A DNA stretch of 64,000 nt from Sphingomonas sp. QA11 (GTDB lineage Bacteria; Pseudomonadota; Alphaproteobacteria; Sphingomonadales; Sphingomonadaceae). Below are positions 29,293 to 38,489 of the stretch, one piece after another (the first letter of the stretch is position 1; every line of letters begins with the position of its first letter). Position numbers and translations under genes: made by a program. The notes below the pieces were generated by a model. That model did not search any database. It was not told the DNA's origin and saw nothing but the letters and a program-made list of their open reading frames with translations. Location: NCBI RefSeq assembly GCF_028473665.1, contig NZ_CP098774.1, positions 2,232,001-2,296,000 on the forward strand, in the 5' to 3' direction.

Positions 29293-30813
29293 TCAGCCCT
29301 GGGCAGCGATCTCGTACATCAGGTCGACATAGGCCATGGTCTGCTGAGTCAGGTTGGCGACCTGCGGATTGGTTGGCTCGATGACGAAATATTCATCGGG
29401 CGCATGCGCCCCATTGCCGTTGCCGATGCCGAACTGCGCCGCCGGCAATCGCAGCGGATCGCCGGTGAACACCACGCCGGGCCATGATCCGGCGCTGCGC
29501 ACGGACAGGGCATAGGGAATCTGCGCTCGGGTCAGCACTGCCTTGTGCGCCTTGATCAGCCCCGATTCTTCCGGCGTCTGTGTCGGACCATAGCCGCCCG
29601 TCACATTCACCTCGATATCGGGGAAGCCCTTCTTGACCAGATGCGCCTTCAACTTGGCGACACTGTCGTCCTTCGTCATGTCGGGCACCAGCCGCAGTTC
29701 GACCTTGGCCACGGCCCGGTGCGGGAGGACGGTCTTGCCGCCCTCACCGGTATAGCCGCTGACCAGCCCCTGGATGTTGATCGTCGGCTGCGACGCGAGG
29801 CGTTCGAGCGACTGTTCCCAGGTCTCGTCGTTGATCCAGTGCTGGACCCCCATCACCTTCTTGGCATCCGCCTCGCTATTCGTGCGCGCGCTTTCGGCGA
29901 TCAGCGCCTTCTGCCGGGTGCTGAGCGGTTCGACCCGATCGAGGAATCCCTCCACCGCCGGGGTATGGCCATCCGACGCCATCAGGGTGTTGAGCGCCTG
30001 GACGAGCCGCCAGGCCGGGCTGTCCACCCGGGCGAACTGGCTCGAATGAAGGTCCTTCGCCGGCCCCCGGCCCCAGCTTGCGCTATCCGAGACGATCTCC
30101 ATCTCGACCGCGCCCTTGGCGCCGAGCGAGATGGTCGCGTTGCCGGCGGGCGCCTGGCCAGCCGACGGAATGATCACACCGACGCATTTCTTCATCGTCG
30201 CCAGCACATCGGGATCGCGGATCGCGGTGAGGAAATTGGGCGAGGCGATCTCCTCCTCCCCTTCAGCGATCAGCGCGAGGTTGACCGGCAGCTTGCGGCC
30301 CGACGCCCGGAACGCGTGAAGTGCCGCGAGGAACGCGCCTTCGGGGCCTTTCTGGTTGACCGCGCCGCGGCCCATGATGACCTTGCCGACACCCGGCCGG
30401 TCGACCAGCCGCCCCTCGAGCGGCGGCACCGACCATTCGGCCGGATCGAACTGCTTCACGTCGTACATGAAGTAGATGCCGAGCCATTTGGGCGCGCCGA
30501 CATCAAGCGTCGCGAACACGGCGGGCACGCCCCCGGTGGGCACAGTGCGTATCTTCTGGAAGCCCGCCTCCTGCGCCAGCTTCGACATATGGGCGACGCC
30601 CTCCGGCACCTTAAACCGTTCAGCGGCAATGGTCGGGTTGCGGATCCATTCCTGGATTCGGGCGACGGAGGCGTCATGCCCCTGTTCGACGGCGCGGCGG
30701 AGGGCGGCCATGTCGTCAGCCCTCGCCGCCAGCGCCACACCCGGCGCCAGCGTCATCGCCCCGGCGGCGGCCCCTTGCAGCAATGCGCGCCTGGTCGGCG
30801 AAAACTCGTCCAT
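29293..30813 (-). CDS. M20-family peptidase homologue with degenerate metal site, Tat-exported
   Basis: A 506-residue protein with a twin-arginine signal (SPTRRALLQGAAAGAMTLAPG) and the M20 carboxypeptidase/deacetylase fold. Several dinuclear zinc ligands appear to be lost. The first His of the usual GHYDVQP motif is Met116 (FMYDVKQ), the bridging Asp of GRGASDDKG is Asn153 (GRGAVNQKG), and the third Asp region reads IIPSAGQ. The catalytic EGEEE (184-188), the dimer-domain DLHSSQF and the C-terminal ligand in GAHAPDEY remain. It is either a non-metal-dependent binding protein or an enzyme with altered metal use. The start at 30813 is chosen because it begins the Tat signal. Confidence 0.85.
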   Translation of the reverse strand: MDEFSPTRRALLQGAAAGAMTLAPGVALAARADDMAALRRAVEQGHDASVARIQEWIRNPTIAAERFKVPEGVAHMSKLAQEAGFQKIRTVPTGGVPAVFATLDVGAPKWLGIYFMYDVKQFDPAEWSVPPLEGRLVDRPGVGKVIMGRGAVNQKGPEGAFLAALHAFRASGRKLPVNLALIAEGEEEIASPNFLTAIRDPDVLATMKKCVGVIIPSAGQAPAGNATISLGAKGAVEMEIVSDSASWGRGPAKDLHSSQFARVDSPAWRLVQALNTLMASDGHTPAVEGFLDRVEPLSTRQKALIAESARTNSEADAKKVMGVQHWINDETWEQSLERLASQPTINIQGLVSGYTGEGGKTVLPHRAVAKVELRLVPDMTKDDSVAKLKAHLVKKGFPDIEVNVTGGYGPTQTPEESGLIKAHKAVLTRAQIPYALSVRSAGSWPGVVFTGDPLRLPAAQFGIGNGNGAHAPDEYFVIEPTNPQVANLTQQTMAYVDLMYEIAAQG

Positions 30814-30952
30814 TGATCGTCCCCCGGAAAGCTGATGCCGCATCAAAGTCGGCGAAGCGCCCGAGGTCAAGCGCGGCGGCTACGTGGCGCTCAATGATTC
30901 AACGAACGGGATTCAGCGAACGGCGCAGCGAAGCGTTTGTGGGGCCTGACGG

Positions 30953-31552
30953 CTAGCGTGGCGCGCGCATCATCGACCAGAAGAGCGGGCCGCCCTTCGG
31001 CACGGTCCACTCGGCCGTCACCTCGAAACCAAGCCCGCGGTAAAAACTCAGGTTCCGCGGCGTCGCCGTTTCCAGATAGGCCGGCAGGCCGCTGCCCGCG
31101 ACCCGATCAAGCGCCGAACGGATGACGGCGCCGCCAAGCCCCCTGCCCTGCGCCGCCGGATCGCAGCCGGCGATATGGAGAAACCAGTAATCGCCGGCCG
31201 GGAAGTGTGCGTCGATCGCGTTCGATACCGCCAGCGCGCGACCGAGCGCGCCGCCGAAGATCCGCCATATCGGCCAGGCCTGGAGCAGCATGTCGAGAAT
31301 GCTGGTGTGGTTCTGGCCCGGCCCGCGCCACAAGGCCGCCGCCTCGCCGCCCTGAGTCATCACCCGCATGCCGCGCGCGTCCTCGTCGAACAGCAAGGCG
31401 AAGAGGCGCGGCAGGCGCTTCGCGCGCTCCTCGTCGTCGGGAAAGATGAAGCTGGTCGCCGGATCGTTGGCAAAGGCCCGGGCGAGCATTGCCCCGATGG
31501 CAATGCGATCACCGATATCGGCGAGCCGGACAGGGTTACCGAATTCAGTCAC
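30953..31552 (-). CDS. GNAT-family N-acetyltransferase
   Basis: A 199-residue acetyl-CoA-dependent acyltransferase. The acetyl-CoA pyrophosphate-binding motif is visible as DPAAQGRGLGGAVI, preceded by the strand YWFLHIAGC and followed by LETATPRNLSFYRGLGFEV, the typical GNAT C-terminal half. The N-terminal region, FANDPATSFIFPDDEERAK, resembles GNATs that acetylate small amines. The substrate is not inferable. Nearest neighbours on both sides are unrelated. Confidence 0.9.
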   Translation of the reverse strand: MTEFGNPVRLADIGDRIAIGAMLARAFANDPATSFIFPDDEERAKRLPRLFALLFDEDARGMRVMTQGGEAAALWRGPGQNHTSILDMLLQAWPIWRIFGGALGRALAVSNAIDAHFPAGDYWFLHIAGCDPAAQGRGLGGAVIRSALDRVAGSGLPAYLETATPRNLSFYRGLGFEVTAEWTVPKGGPLFWSMMRAPR

Positions 31553-31679
31553 GCCGCTGCGTAACTATTATATCCTTCTCCATTCGCGAGAGAAGGTAGT
31601 GCGAACCACCGGATGGCGAGAATGAGGTTCGGAACGTCAACGAGTGCCCTCCCCACCCTTCCCATCGCTGCCCAATGCT

Positions 31680-31700
31680 CCTCTCCCTCAAGGGGAGAGG
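31680..31700 (-). terminator. Hairpin after clpX
   Basis: A perfect 8-bp stem CCTCTCCC/GGGAGAGG with a 5-base loop, ten bases below the clpX stop. No T-run follows on the minus strand. A second inverted repeat (CCTTCTC/GAGAAGG, 31574-31596) lies further down. Together they probably end the clpX transcript. Confidence 0.4.
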
Positions 31701-31709
31701 AAGATTGGA

Positions 31710-32978
31710 TCACGCGGCGCCGGCGCCCGCCTTGTCCTTCTTGGCATAGACGCGGATCGGTTCCTTGCGGCCCTCGATCACGTCCTTGTCGATCATCACC
31801 TCGTCGACCGAATCCATGCCCGGCAGATCGAACATCGTGTCGAGCAGGATGCCTTCCAGGATCGAGCGCAGGCCGCGCGCCCCGGTCTTGCGATCGATCG
31901 CCTTCTTGGCGACCGTCACCAGCGCGTCGTCGGTGAAGCCGAGCTTCACCTCCTCCATGTCGAACAGCTTCTGATATTGCTTGACCAAGGCGTTCTTCGG
32001 CTCGGTCAGGATCGTCACCAGCGCCGGCACGTCGAGATCCTCGAGCGTGGCGATCACCGGCAGACGGCCGACGAATTCGGGGATCAGGCCGAACTTGAGC
32101 AGATCCTCGGGCTCGACCGCCTTCAGCGTCTCACCGGTACGGCGTTCCTCGGGCGAGGCGACATAAGCCCCGAACCCGATCGACTTGCCCTGGAGGCGAT
32201 CGCCGATGATCTTTTCGAGGCCGCTGAACGCACCGCCGCAGATGAACAGGATGTTGGTCGTGTCGACCTGCAGGAATTCCTGCTGCGGATGTTTCCGGCC
32301 ACCCTGCGGCGGGACCGAGGCAGTGGTGCCCTCCATCAGCTTGAGCAGCGCCTGCTGCACGCCCTCGCCCGACACGTCGCGCGTGATCGAGGGATTCTCG
32401 GCCTTGCGGCTGATCTTGTCGATCTCGTCGATATAGACGATCCCGCGCTGCGCCCGCTCGACATTGTAATCGGATGCCTGGAGCAGCTTGAGGATGATGT
32501 TCTCGACATCCTCGCCGACATAGCCCGCCTCGGTCAGCGTCGTCGCATCGGCCATGGTGAAGGGCACGTCGAGGATTCGCGCCAGCGTCTGGGCAAGCAA
32601 GGTCTTGCCGCAGCCGGTCGGCCCGACGAGCAGGATGTTCGACTTGGCAAGCTCGACGTCCGCGCCCTTCTGGCCGTGGTTGAGGCGCTTGTAGTGATTG
32701 TGCACGGCAACCGAGAGGACCCGCTTGGCGCGTTTCTGCCCGATGACATAGTCGTCGAGCACGTCGCAGATCTCCTGCGGCGTCGGCACGCCCCCGTCCT
32801 TCTTCGAGACGAGCGCTGATTTGGTCTCCTCGCGGATGATGTCATTGCAGAGCTCGACGCATTCATCGCAGATGAAAACGGTCGGCCCGGCGATGAGCTT
32901 CCGCACCTCGTGCTGCGACTTGCCGCAGAACGAGCAATAGAGCGTGCTCTTCGAGTCGCCGCCGCTGAGCTTCGTCAT
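31710..32978 (-). CDS. clpX: ClpXP protease ATPase subunit ClpX
   Basis: AAA+ unfoldase that recognises tagged substrates and feeds them to ClpP; 422 residues, the normal length. The N-terminal zinc-binding domain has C15, C18, C37 and C40. Walker A is GPTGCGKT, Walker B is IVYIDEIDK, and the sensor region follows. The ClpP-docking IGF loop appears as [20 protein letters not shown] sequence with the usual IPEFVGR upstream. It lies just downstream of clpP on the same strand with a gap of about 115 bases, so it is probably co-transcribed or has its own promoter in the gap. Confidence 0.97.
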   Translation of the reverse strand: MTKLSGGDSKSTLYCSFCGKSQHEVRKLIAGPTVFICDECVELCNDIIREETKSALVSKKDGGVPTPQEICDVLDDYVIGQKRAKRVLSVAVHNHYKRLNHGQKGADVELAKSNILLVGPTGCGKTLLAQTLARILDVPFTMADATTLTEAGYVGEDVENIILKLLQASDYNVERAQRGIVYIDEIDKISRKAENPSITRDVSGEGVQQALLKLMEGTTASVPPQGGRKHPQQEFLQVDTTNILFICGGAFSGLEKIIGDRLQGKSIGFGAYVASPEERRTGETLKAVEPEDLLKFGLIPEFVGRLPVIATLEDLDVPALVTILTEPKNALVKQYQKLFDMEEVKLGFTDDALVTVAKKAIDRKTGARGLRSILEGILLDTMFDLPGMDSVDEVMIDKDVIEGRKEPIRVYAKKDKAGAGAA

Positions 32979-33094
32979 TCAATCCATCCTTCGCGCGGTA
33001 CATAGCGCGTTCGTGCGGGGAGACCATGTTAGACCGGTCCCCTTATCTTCTACAATCACTATATCGCCCCAGAGTTAAGGCGACGGAAATCAGA

Positions 33095-33796
33095 TCAGGA
33101 CGCCGGCAGGACCGGAGTGGCCGATTCGTCGGCGATCGCCGGACGCTTGTCGAACACCTCGTCGATCAGGCCGAATTCCTTGGCTTCGTCGGCCGACAGG
33201 AACTTGTCGCGATCCATCGCATGCTCGATCTCGCCGATCGGCTTGCCGGTGTACTGAGCGTAGAGCTCGTTCATCCGGTGCCGGATACGCAGGATCTCGC
33301 GCGCCTGGATCTCGATGTCGCTTGCCATGCCCTGCGCGCCGCCGGAAGGCTGGTGGATCATGATCCGCGCATTGGTGAGCGCCACGCGCATGCCGGGCTC
33401 GCCGGCCGCGAGCAGGAAGCTGCCCATCGAAGCGGCCTGGCCCATGCAGACCGTGCCGACGCGCGGACGAATATATTGCATGGTGTCATGGATCGCCATG
33501 CCCGCCGTGACGACGCCGCCCGGCGAGTTGATGTACATGAAGATGTCCTTCTTGGGGTTCTCTGACTCCAGGAAGAGCAGCTGGGCGCTGATGACCGATG
33601 CCATATGGTCCTCGACCCCGCCGGTGACGAAGATGATGCGCTCGCGCAGGAGGCGCGAATAGATGTCGAAGCTGCGCTCGCCGCGGTTGGACTGCTCGAT
33701 CACGATCGGAACGAGGCCACCCTGCGGCGCCTGCGCGGTGAAACCATTGGAAGTGAGCGGACGCATGAAGTCGCCGGTCTCGAACGGGTTATGCAT
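33095..33796 (-). CDS. clpP: ATP-dependent Clp protease proteolytic subunit
   Basis: Serine protease that forms the tetradecameric chamber served by ClpX (and ClpA if present); 233 residues. Catalytic triad: Ser123 in QAASMGS, His148 in IMIHQPSGG, Asp197 in MDRDKFLSA. The N-terminus carries about 30 residues ahead of the conserved VPIVIEQ, so a start at Met11 (MRPLTSNGF) is also possible. It is followed by clpX. The usual upstream partner tig is separated from it by a glycosyltransferase gene and an oppositely oriented gene. Confidence 0.97.
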   Translation of the reverse strand: MHNPFETGDFMRPLTSNGFTAQAPQGGLVPIVIEQSNRGERSFDIYSRLLRERIIFVTGGVEDHMASVISAQLLFLESENPKKDIFMYINSPGGVVTAGMAIHDTMQYIRPRVGTVCMGQAASMGSFLLAAGEPGMRVALTNARIMIHQPSGGAQGMASDIEIQAREILRIRHRMNELYAQYTGKPIGEIEHAMDRDKFLSADEAKEFGLIDEVFDKRPAIADESATPVLPAS

Positions 33797-33873
33797 AGTG
33801 TACCTTTGAATCCTTATGCCCCAGTAGATGCCTTACATCGGCGCTGGCGGAAACGAGTTCAACCCCCGTGCCG

Positions 33874-34812
33874 TCAGGCTCGCCGATCCTCCCCGCCCGG
33901 CGCGCGATGCGCCAGATAGGCCAGACGCCGCACCTCGCGCCGCCCGCGCACCACCGTATCGAGGATAAGTCCGGCGAACAGGTTGAGCGAGGCGAGAATC
34001 ATCAGCCCCGTCACCAGCACCGCGGTGGGGAAACGCGGCACCAGGCGGGTGTGCATATAGGTGATGATCAGCGGCACCGCGAGAATTACCGCGATGCCGG
34101 CCAGCGCCGCGCCGATGCTGCCGAAGAATAGCACGGGCCGCTCGATCCGGTAGAGCTGGAAGATCGTGCGCAGGATACGGAAACCGTCGCTGTACGTGCT
34201 CAGCTTCGATTCGGAACCCTCGGGCCGGGCGAAATAGGACGTCTCGATCTCAGCGACGGGCATCTTCAGTTCGAGCGCATGGACGCTGATCTCGGTCTCG
34301 ATCTCGAAACCTGACGACAGCACCGGGAAGCTCTTCACGAATCGGCGGGAAAAGACGCGGTAGCCGGACAGGATGTCGGTGAAGCTGCGCCCGAACAGCC
34401 GCGCGAGCATGCCTGTCAGCAGCGCGTTGCCCATCTTGTGCCCGCGTCGGTACGCCGCATCCGCCTGGGTGACTCGGGCGCCCACGACCATGTCAAGCTG
34501 CTCGTCGAGCACCCGCGCAACCAGCGCCGGGGCCGAGGCCGAGTCATAGGTCGCATCGCCATCCGCCATGACATAGATATCGGCATCGACGTCGGCGAAC
34601 ATGCGGCGAACGACATTGCCCTTGCCCTGGATACGTTCGGTCCGGACGATCGCCCCAGCGGCACGCGCGACCTCAACCGTCCGGTCACGGCTGTTATTGT
34701 CGTAAACATAGATGGTTGCGTCCGGCAGCGCGGCACGGAACCCGGCCACCGTCTGCGCGATGGCGGCTTCTTCATTGTAACAGGGCAGCAGAACAGCAAT
34801 GCTCGACGTCAT
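33874..34812 (-). CDS. Membrane-anchored glycosyltransferase family 2 protein
   Basis: A 312-residue GT-A fold transferase. The start MTSSIAVLLPCYNEEAAI gives the typical N-terminal strand; upstream sequence in the same frame is not protein-like. Family motifs: IYVYDNNSRDRTVEVARAAG, the nucleotide-sugar/metal motif MADGDATYD (DxD-like), and LSGYRVFSRRFVKSFPVLSSGFEIE. Two C-terminal transmembrane helices (SIGAALAGIAVILAVPLIITY and AVLVTGLMILASLNLFAGLIL) resemble dolichyl/undecaprenyl-phosphate sugar transferases. It probably attaches a sugar to a lipid carrier at the cytoplasmic face. The GGGAGG motif abuts the ATG with almost no spacer, so the start is not certain. Confidence 0.9.
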   Translation of the reverse strand: MTSSIAVLLPCYNEEAAIAQTVAGFRAALPDATIYVYDNNSRDRTVEVARAAGAIVRTERIQGKGNVVRRMFADVDADIYVMADGDATYDSASAPALVARVLDEQLDMVVGARVTQADAAYRRGHKMGNALLTGMLARLFGRSFTDILSGYRVFSRRFVKSFPVLSSGFEIETEISVHALELKMPVAEIETSYFARPEGSESKLSTYSDGFRILRTIFQLYRIERPVLFFGSIGAALAGIAVILAVPLIITYMHTRLVPRFPTAVLVTGLMILASLNLFAGLILDTVVRGRREVRRLAYLAHRAPGGEDRRA

Positions 34813-34918
34813 CCTCCCGCCATAGGGGTGAATTCGCCCGGATTCGACCCTTTTTGTGGTTTGACGGTTTCCGTCGGACGCGGGATGGTCTGCACTGGGG
34901 AATAGGGGGGGAGTATCG

Positions 34919-35503
34919 ATGGAAATTCGGGACCTGCGGCCACTGACGGCCATTCTGACCGTGATGATTGTGGTCGACGCGTTGTGGAATCCAGTGATCC
35001 TGATTGGCGCGCGGATGACACCGGGGCTATTCCAGCAATTCGTTACGCCGATCGCCACAGAGGTGGATATCGCCGCGTTTCTGTTCAAGATCGTGACAAT
35101 GATCGTGTTCTGCCGCTTGATCCTTGTGGCCGGCAACAATCTCATCGCGGCCGGCTTCGAGGATCTCGAATTTACGCCGTGGTCACGAATCTGGTGGTTC
35201 GTGGTGCCGGTCGCGTGCCTGTTCAAGCCGTTTCAGGGAATGCGCGAGCTATGGAACGTGAGCCGCGGCGTCTATCCCTACGACACGAACGAGAGTCTTG
35301 TCGCGATATGGTGGGCTTTGTGGCTGCTCGCCGGTGTGGTTGCCTGGGTCGCGAATGTAGTGACCGGCCCCGGCACATTGGGGCTATGGACAGACAGCAT
35401 CGTCAACATCGTGCTGGCGCCGGTGGCGATTATGCTGATTCGCGGAATTGCCCTGGGGCAGGCCAAGCTCGACGGATCGAATCTGAACGAAGTCTTCGCC
35501 TGA
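34919..35503 (+). CDS. DUF4328 membrane protein
   Basis: A 194-residue membrane protein with four predicted helices. The DUF4328 signature is the interfacial motif SRIWWFVVPVACLFKPFQG followed by MRELWNVS, between the second and third helices. Its function is unknown for the whole family. It is transcribed against its neighbours and separates the glycosyltransferase and clpP from tig. Upstream is a G-rich GGGGGGGAG site just before the ATG. Confidence 0.85.
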   Translation: MEIRDLRPLTAILTVMIVVDALWNPVILIGARMTPGLFQQFVTPIATEVDIAAFLFKIVTMIVFCRLILVAGNNLIAAGFEDLEFTPWSRIWWFVVPVACLFKPFQGMRELWNVSRGVYPYDTNESLVAIWWALWLLAGVVAWVANVVTGPGTLGLWTDSIVNIVLAPVAIMLIRGIALGQAKLDGSNLNEVFA

Positions 35504-35563
35504 TCAAAGAGCGTGTCGCACGAGGACGTCACTACCGGTTGGCAGCGACGTCCTTGAACGAGT

Positions 35564-37201
35564 TCAGTCCTTCTTCGCGGGAGCTTTCTTCGCCGCCGGC
35601 TTCTTGGCAGGCGCGGCTTCCTCGACCGGCGCTTCCTCAGCGTCAGCCGCAGGCTTGGCCACCTTCTTGGTGGCAGGCTTCTTCACCGGCTCTTCAGCCG
35701 TTTCCGCAGCAGGCTCAGCCTTCTTGGCAGCCGCCTTCTTCGCCGGCTTCGCTTCCTCGGCGGAAACTTCCTCCACAGGCTCCGCCTGCTTGGCGGCGGC
35801 TTTCTTCTTCGGCTTGTGGTCATGATCATGGTCGTGGTCATGATCGTGATGATGCGTGCCGCTGGCGAAACCGTCCTCGGATTCGATCGCTTCTTCAAGC
35901 GCCTCGCGGGTCACTTCGCGGTCGCTGATGTCGGCCTTTTCGAACAGCCAGTCGACCACCTTGTCCTCATAAAGCGGCGCGCGCAGCTGGGCCGCGGCCA
36001 TCGGCTCGGAGCGGACATATTCGATGAAGCGGGTGCGATCCTCGGGGCCATATTGCGACGCGGCCTGCGCGATCAGACGGTTCATTTCCTGCTGGCTGAC
36101 CTCGACGCCATTGGCCTGGCCGATCTCCGACAGGAGCAGACCCAGGCGCACGCGCCGCTCGGCGATCGCCTGATAATCGGCGCGCTCTGCTTCCATCTCG
36201 GCGATGGCTGCCTCGGGATCTGCCTCGTGAGTCGCCTCATGCTCGAGCTGCTGCCAGATCTGGGCGAACTCGGCCTCGACCATCGACGGCGGTACCGGGA
36301 AATCATGGCCCTCGGCGAGCTGATCGAGCAACTTGCGCTTCATGTGGGTACGGGTGAGCTGGTTCAGTTCCTGCTCGATCTGGCCCTTGAGCAGCTCCTT
36401 GAGCTGATCCAGGTCCTTGAGGCCGAGCGACACCGCCAGCTCGTCGTCGATCTTCGTCTCGCCCGCGGTCTTCACTGCCTTGATCGTCAGATCGAAGGTC
36501 GCAGCCTTGTCGGCCAGATCCTTGGCCTGATAGTCAGCCGGGAAGGTCACTTCGATCTGACGCTCGTCACCGGTCTTCACGCCGACGACCTGGTCCTCGA
36601 AGCCCGGAATCAGCCGCCCCGAACCCAGTTCGACCGACATGTCGGTTCCGGTGCCGCCGTCGAACGCCACGCCGTCGACCTTGCCGACGAAGTCCATGAC
36701 GACGAGGTCGCCCGTCTTCGCCTTGTAGGTCGCCTTGGCATCGTCCCAGCGCTTCTGCTGGTCGGCGAACTTCTGGAGCTGCTCCTGGAGTGCGGCTTCA
36801 TCCGCCGGCACGGTCAAGCGCTCGAGCTTCAGATGCTCGATCGACGGCGTGGGCACATCGGGAAGAACTTCGAGCTCGACCTTGACCTCGGCATCCTGGC
36901 CAAGCTCATAGCCGTCGTCGAGGCTGACCGAAGGCTGGATCGCCGGGCGCAGCTTCTGCTCGGCGAGGAGCGTCTGGACGCCTTCCTGGATCGAGCTGTT
37001 GAGCGCATCCTGCATCAGCGCGGGGCCGTGCATCTTGCGGACCAGGTTGGCGGGCACCTTGCCGGGGCGGAAGCCGGGCATGCGCACCTGCGGCGCGACG
37101 CGCTTCAGCTCGGCATCGACCTTCGAATCGATGTCCTTCGCCGTGATCTTCAGCGTGTAGGCGCGCTTCAGGCCCTCGTTCAACGTCTCGACAGTCTGCA
37201 T
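35564..37201 (-). CDS. tig: Trigger factor with His/Asp-rich, Lys/Ala-rich C-terminal tail
   Basis: Ribosome-bound chaperone and peptidyl-prolyl isomerase acting on nascent chains; 545 residues against about 430-450 usually. The ribosome-docking signature MPGFRPGKVP is in the N-terminal domain, the FKBP-type domain follows (GDLVVMDFVGKVDG), then the helical chaperone domain. From about residue 448 there is an additional tail: an alternating His-Asp run, then about 80 residues of repeated Lys/Ala/Pro/Glu units such as KPAKKAAAKKAEP. The His-Asp run could bind metal ions and the basic tail nucleic acid or ribosome (inference). tRNA-Leu lies just upstream. Confidence 0.96.
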   Translation of the reverse strand: MQTVETLNEGLKRAYTLKITAKDIDSKVDAELKRVAPQVRMPGFRPGKVPANLVRKMHGPALMQDALNSSIQEGVQTLLAEQKLRPAIQPSVSLDDGYELGQDAEVKVELEVLPDVPTPSIEHLKLERLTVPADEAALQEQLQKFADQQKRWDDAKATYKAKTGDLVVMDFVGKVDGVAFDGGTGTDMSVELGSGRLIPGFEDQVVGVKTGDERQIEVTFPADYQAKDLADKAATFDLTIKAVKTAGETKIDDELAVSLGLKDLDQLKELLKGQIEQELNQLTRTHMKRKLLDQLAEGHDFPVPPSMVEAEFAQIWQQLEHEATHEADPEAAIAEMEAERADYQAIAERRVRLGLLLSEIGQANGVEVSQQEMNRLIAQAASQYGPEDRTRFIEYVRSEPMAAAQLRAPLYEDKVVDWLFEKADISDREVTREALEEAIESEDGFASGTHHHDHDHDHDHDHKPKKKAAAKQAEPVEEVSAEEAKPAKKAAAKKAEPAAETAEEPVKKPATKKVAKPAADAEEAPVEEAAPAKKPAAKKAPAKKD

Positions 37202-37279
37202 TTCAACACTTGCCTTTTTTAGCTCTGGGCCTTTTCAGGGAATCACTGTTGCGGCACCCCTCGCCCAGCGCGACGAGAC

Positions 37280-37364
37280 TGGTGCGGGCGAAGGGACTCG
37301 AACCCCCACATCTTGCGATACCTGGACCTAAACCAGGCGCGTCTACCAGTTCCGCCACGCCCGC
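37280..37364 (-). tRNA. tRNA-Leu (anticodon TAG)
   Basis: 85 bases including CCA, class II with a long variable arm. On the minus strand the acceptor stem is GCGGGCG/CGCCCGC, the anticodon stem CCTGG/CCAGG holds the loop TTTAGGT (anticodon TAG, reads CTA and other CTN codons), and the T arm includes GGTTCGAGTCC. Confidence 0.96.
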
Positions 37365-37459
37365 ATGGGACACCTTCGGTCGGCGGGGTCTATAGCAAGT
37401 CGCACGCGGGTAGCAACCCGGCGCGACACACGCGCGTTATATGGCGGAGGAGAAAGCCG

Positions 37460-37645
37460 ATGGCCACCACCCCCCCGCCCGAATTGCCGCCCGAACCGAG
37501 CCAGCCTGCCCAACCTGCCGTCCCCCCGCCGGAAGTCTCGCCCGTCGCGCCGGATATCGACGTGCCCGCGCCGCAGCCGGGCGGCGATCCGGCACCACCC
37601 ACCCCTGCCCCCGGCCAGCCCGTCGGCGGCATGAGTTTTCGTTGA
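37460..37645 (+). CDS. Small proline-rich protein
   Basis: 61 residues, nearly half of them Pro, from an ATG preceded by a strong GGAGGAGAAA ribosome binding site. The composition (repeated PPPE, PQPGGDP units) suggests an unfolded polypeptide; no domain was recognised. Upstream in-frame sequence belongs to the tRNA region. It is followed nine bases later by another small, apparently frameshifted gene, with which it may form a pair. Confidence 0.55.
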   Translation: MATTPPPELPPEPSQPAQPAVPPPEVSPVAPDIDVPAPQPGGDPAPPTPAPGQPVGGMSFR

Positions 37646-37654
37646 GAAGTGTGC

Positions 37655-37851
37655 ATGCCAGATCGTGATCCGCACCCCGACAGCCTGCCCCTCGCGGACC
37701 ATGATGAGCGCAGCGACATCGAGCAAACCGTCGAAGCCCGCATGAACGTGGAGAAGACGGGCGCGAGCCGAATTCGTTCACGACGCCCGGCCTGCCCGAC
37801 AGGGTCGGCGGCACGGGCGGCGTGACGAAAAACCAGGACGGTACGCAATGA
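37655..37851 (+). pseudogene. Small protein gene with probable one-base deletion
   Basis: The frame from ATG 37655 encodes MPDRDPHPDSLPLADHDERS and continues in a protein-like way to about VEKTGA, then turns into Arg/Ala-rich nonsense ending at a TGA near 37824. The neighbouring frame carries PNSFTTPGLPDRVGGTGGVT and ends KNQDGTQ at the TGA 37849-37851. Restoring one base near 37765 would join the two into a 65-residue protein. It may be a real mutation or a sequencing error. No function is known. Confidence 0.5.
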
Positions 37852-37867
37852 TATTTCGCGGCGATAT

Positions 37868-38479
37868 CTAGCGGCCGCTTCTACCCTCAATGATCGCTTT
37901 CGCGACGATGGCGCGATATGCGGGCAGATCGCGCTCATAATAGAAAACGTCTGGGGCTTCGAAGGTGATCATGAACAGTTTCCCGCCAATGATCGCGGCC
38001 GACGCCTCACCCTTACGCCGGACCTCCTCGTTTATCCGACTGAACGTGTACGAGAAATGCACCCCATTCTGGCCGAGAAAGGTTGCCGGTTCGATCGAGT
38101 CGACTTTCATAAGCTGGGTATTGAGAGCGATGCTGTAACTGTTCTCGAACAGCACCGGCAGATCCGTAAGCAGCATTGTCGACGAGAAGCGCGGCAACGG
38201 TTTCGACCGTTTGTCGACTTCCCGGAATAGCGTGCGATCGTTTTCGATACCGCCGTAAAATGTCACATCGTTGAGGCCATCGCCGTCGAGGGTCCAGGTT
38301 TCGGAATTTCTTCCCGGCCTCGCTCCCATTTTGTTCCATTCACGATCGGGTGTGACGGTAAGCAGGGATTTCGCCACCGCTACACTTGCCCCCTGAGCGA
38401 TCAGTTTGTTGCCGGCGACGGCCGGCCCGGCCCCGAACAACGCCAGTGCCACGACCGCAGACGATATCTTGTGCGTCAT
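37868..38479 (-). CDS. Secreted protein of unknown function
   Basis: A 203-residue exported protein: signal peptide MTHKISSAVVALALFGAGPAVAG, then a mixed alpha/beta domain. It contains the pattern WTLDGDGLNDVTFYGGI and a C-terminal segment IIGGKLFMITFEAPDVFYYE ending in a helix. No family was recognised. It is the last gene of a tightly packed run of three exported proteins on this strand, ten bases after the M48 peptidase gene, so it probably shares that operon. Confidence 0.75.
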   Translation of the reverse strand: MTHKISSAVVALALFGAGPAVAGNKLIAQGASVAVAKSLLTVTPDREWNKMGARPGRNSETWTLDGDGLNDVTFYGGIENDRTLFREVDKRSKPLPRFSSTMLLTDLPVLFENSYSIALNTQLMKVDSIEPATFLGQNGVHFSYTFSRINEEVRRKGEASAAIIGGKLFMITFEAPDVFYYERDLPAYRAIVAKAIIEGRSGR

Positions 38480-38489
38480 GTTATTGTTC

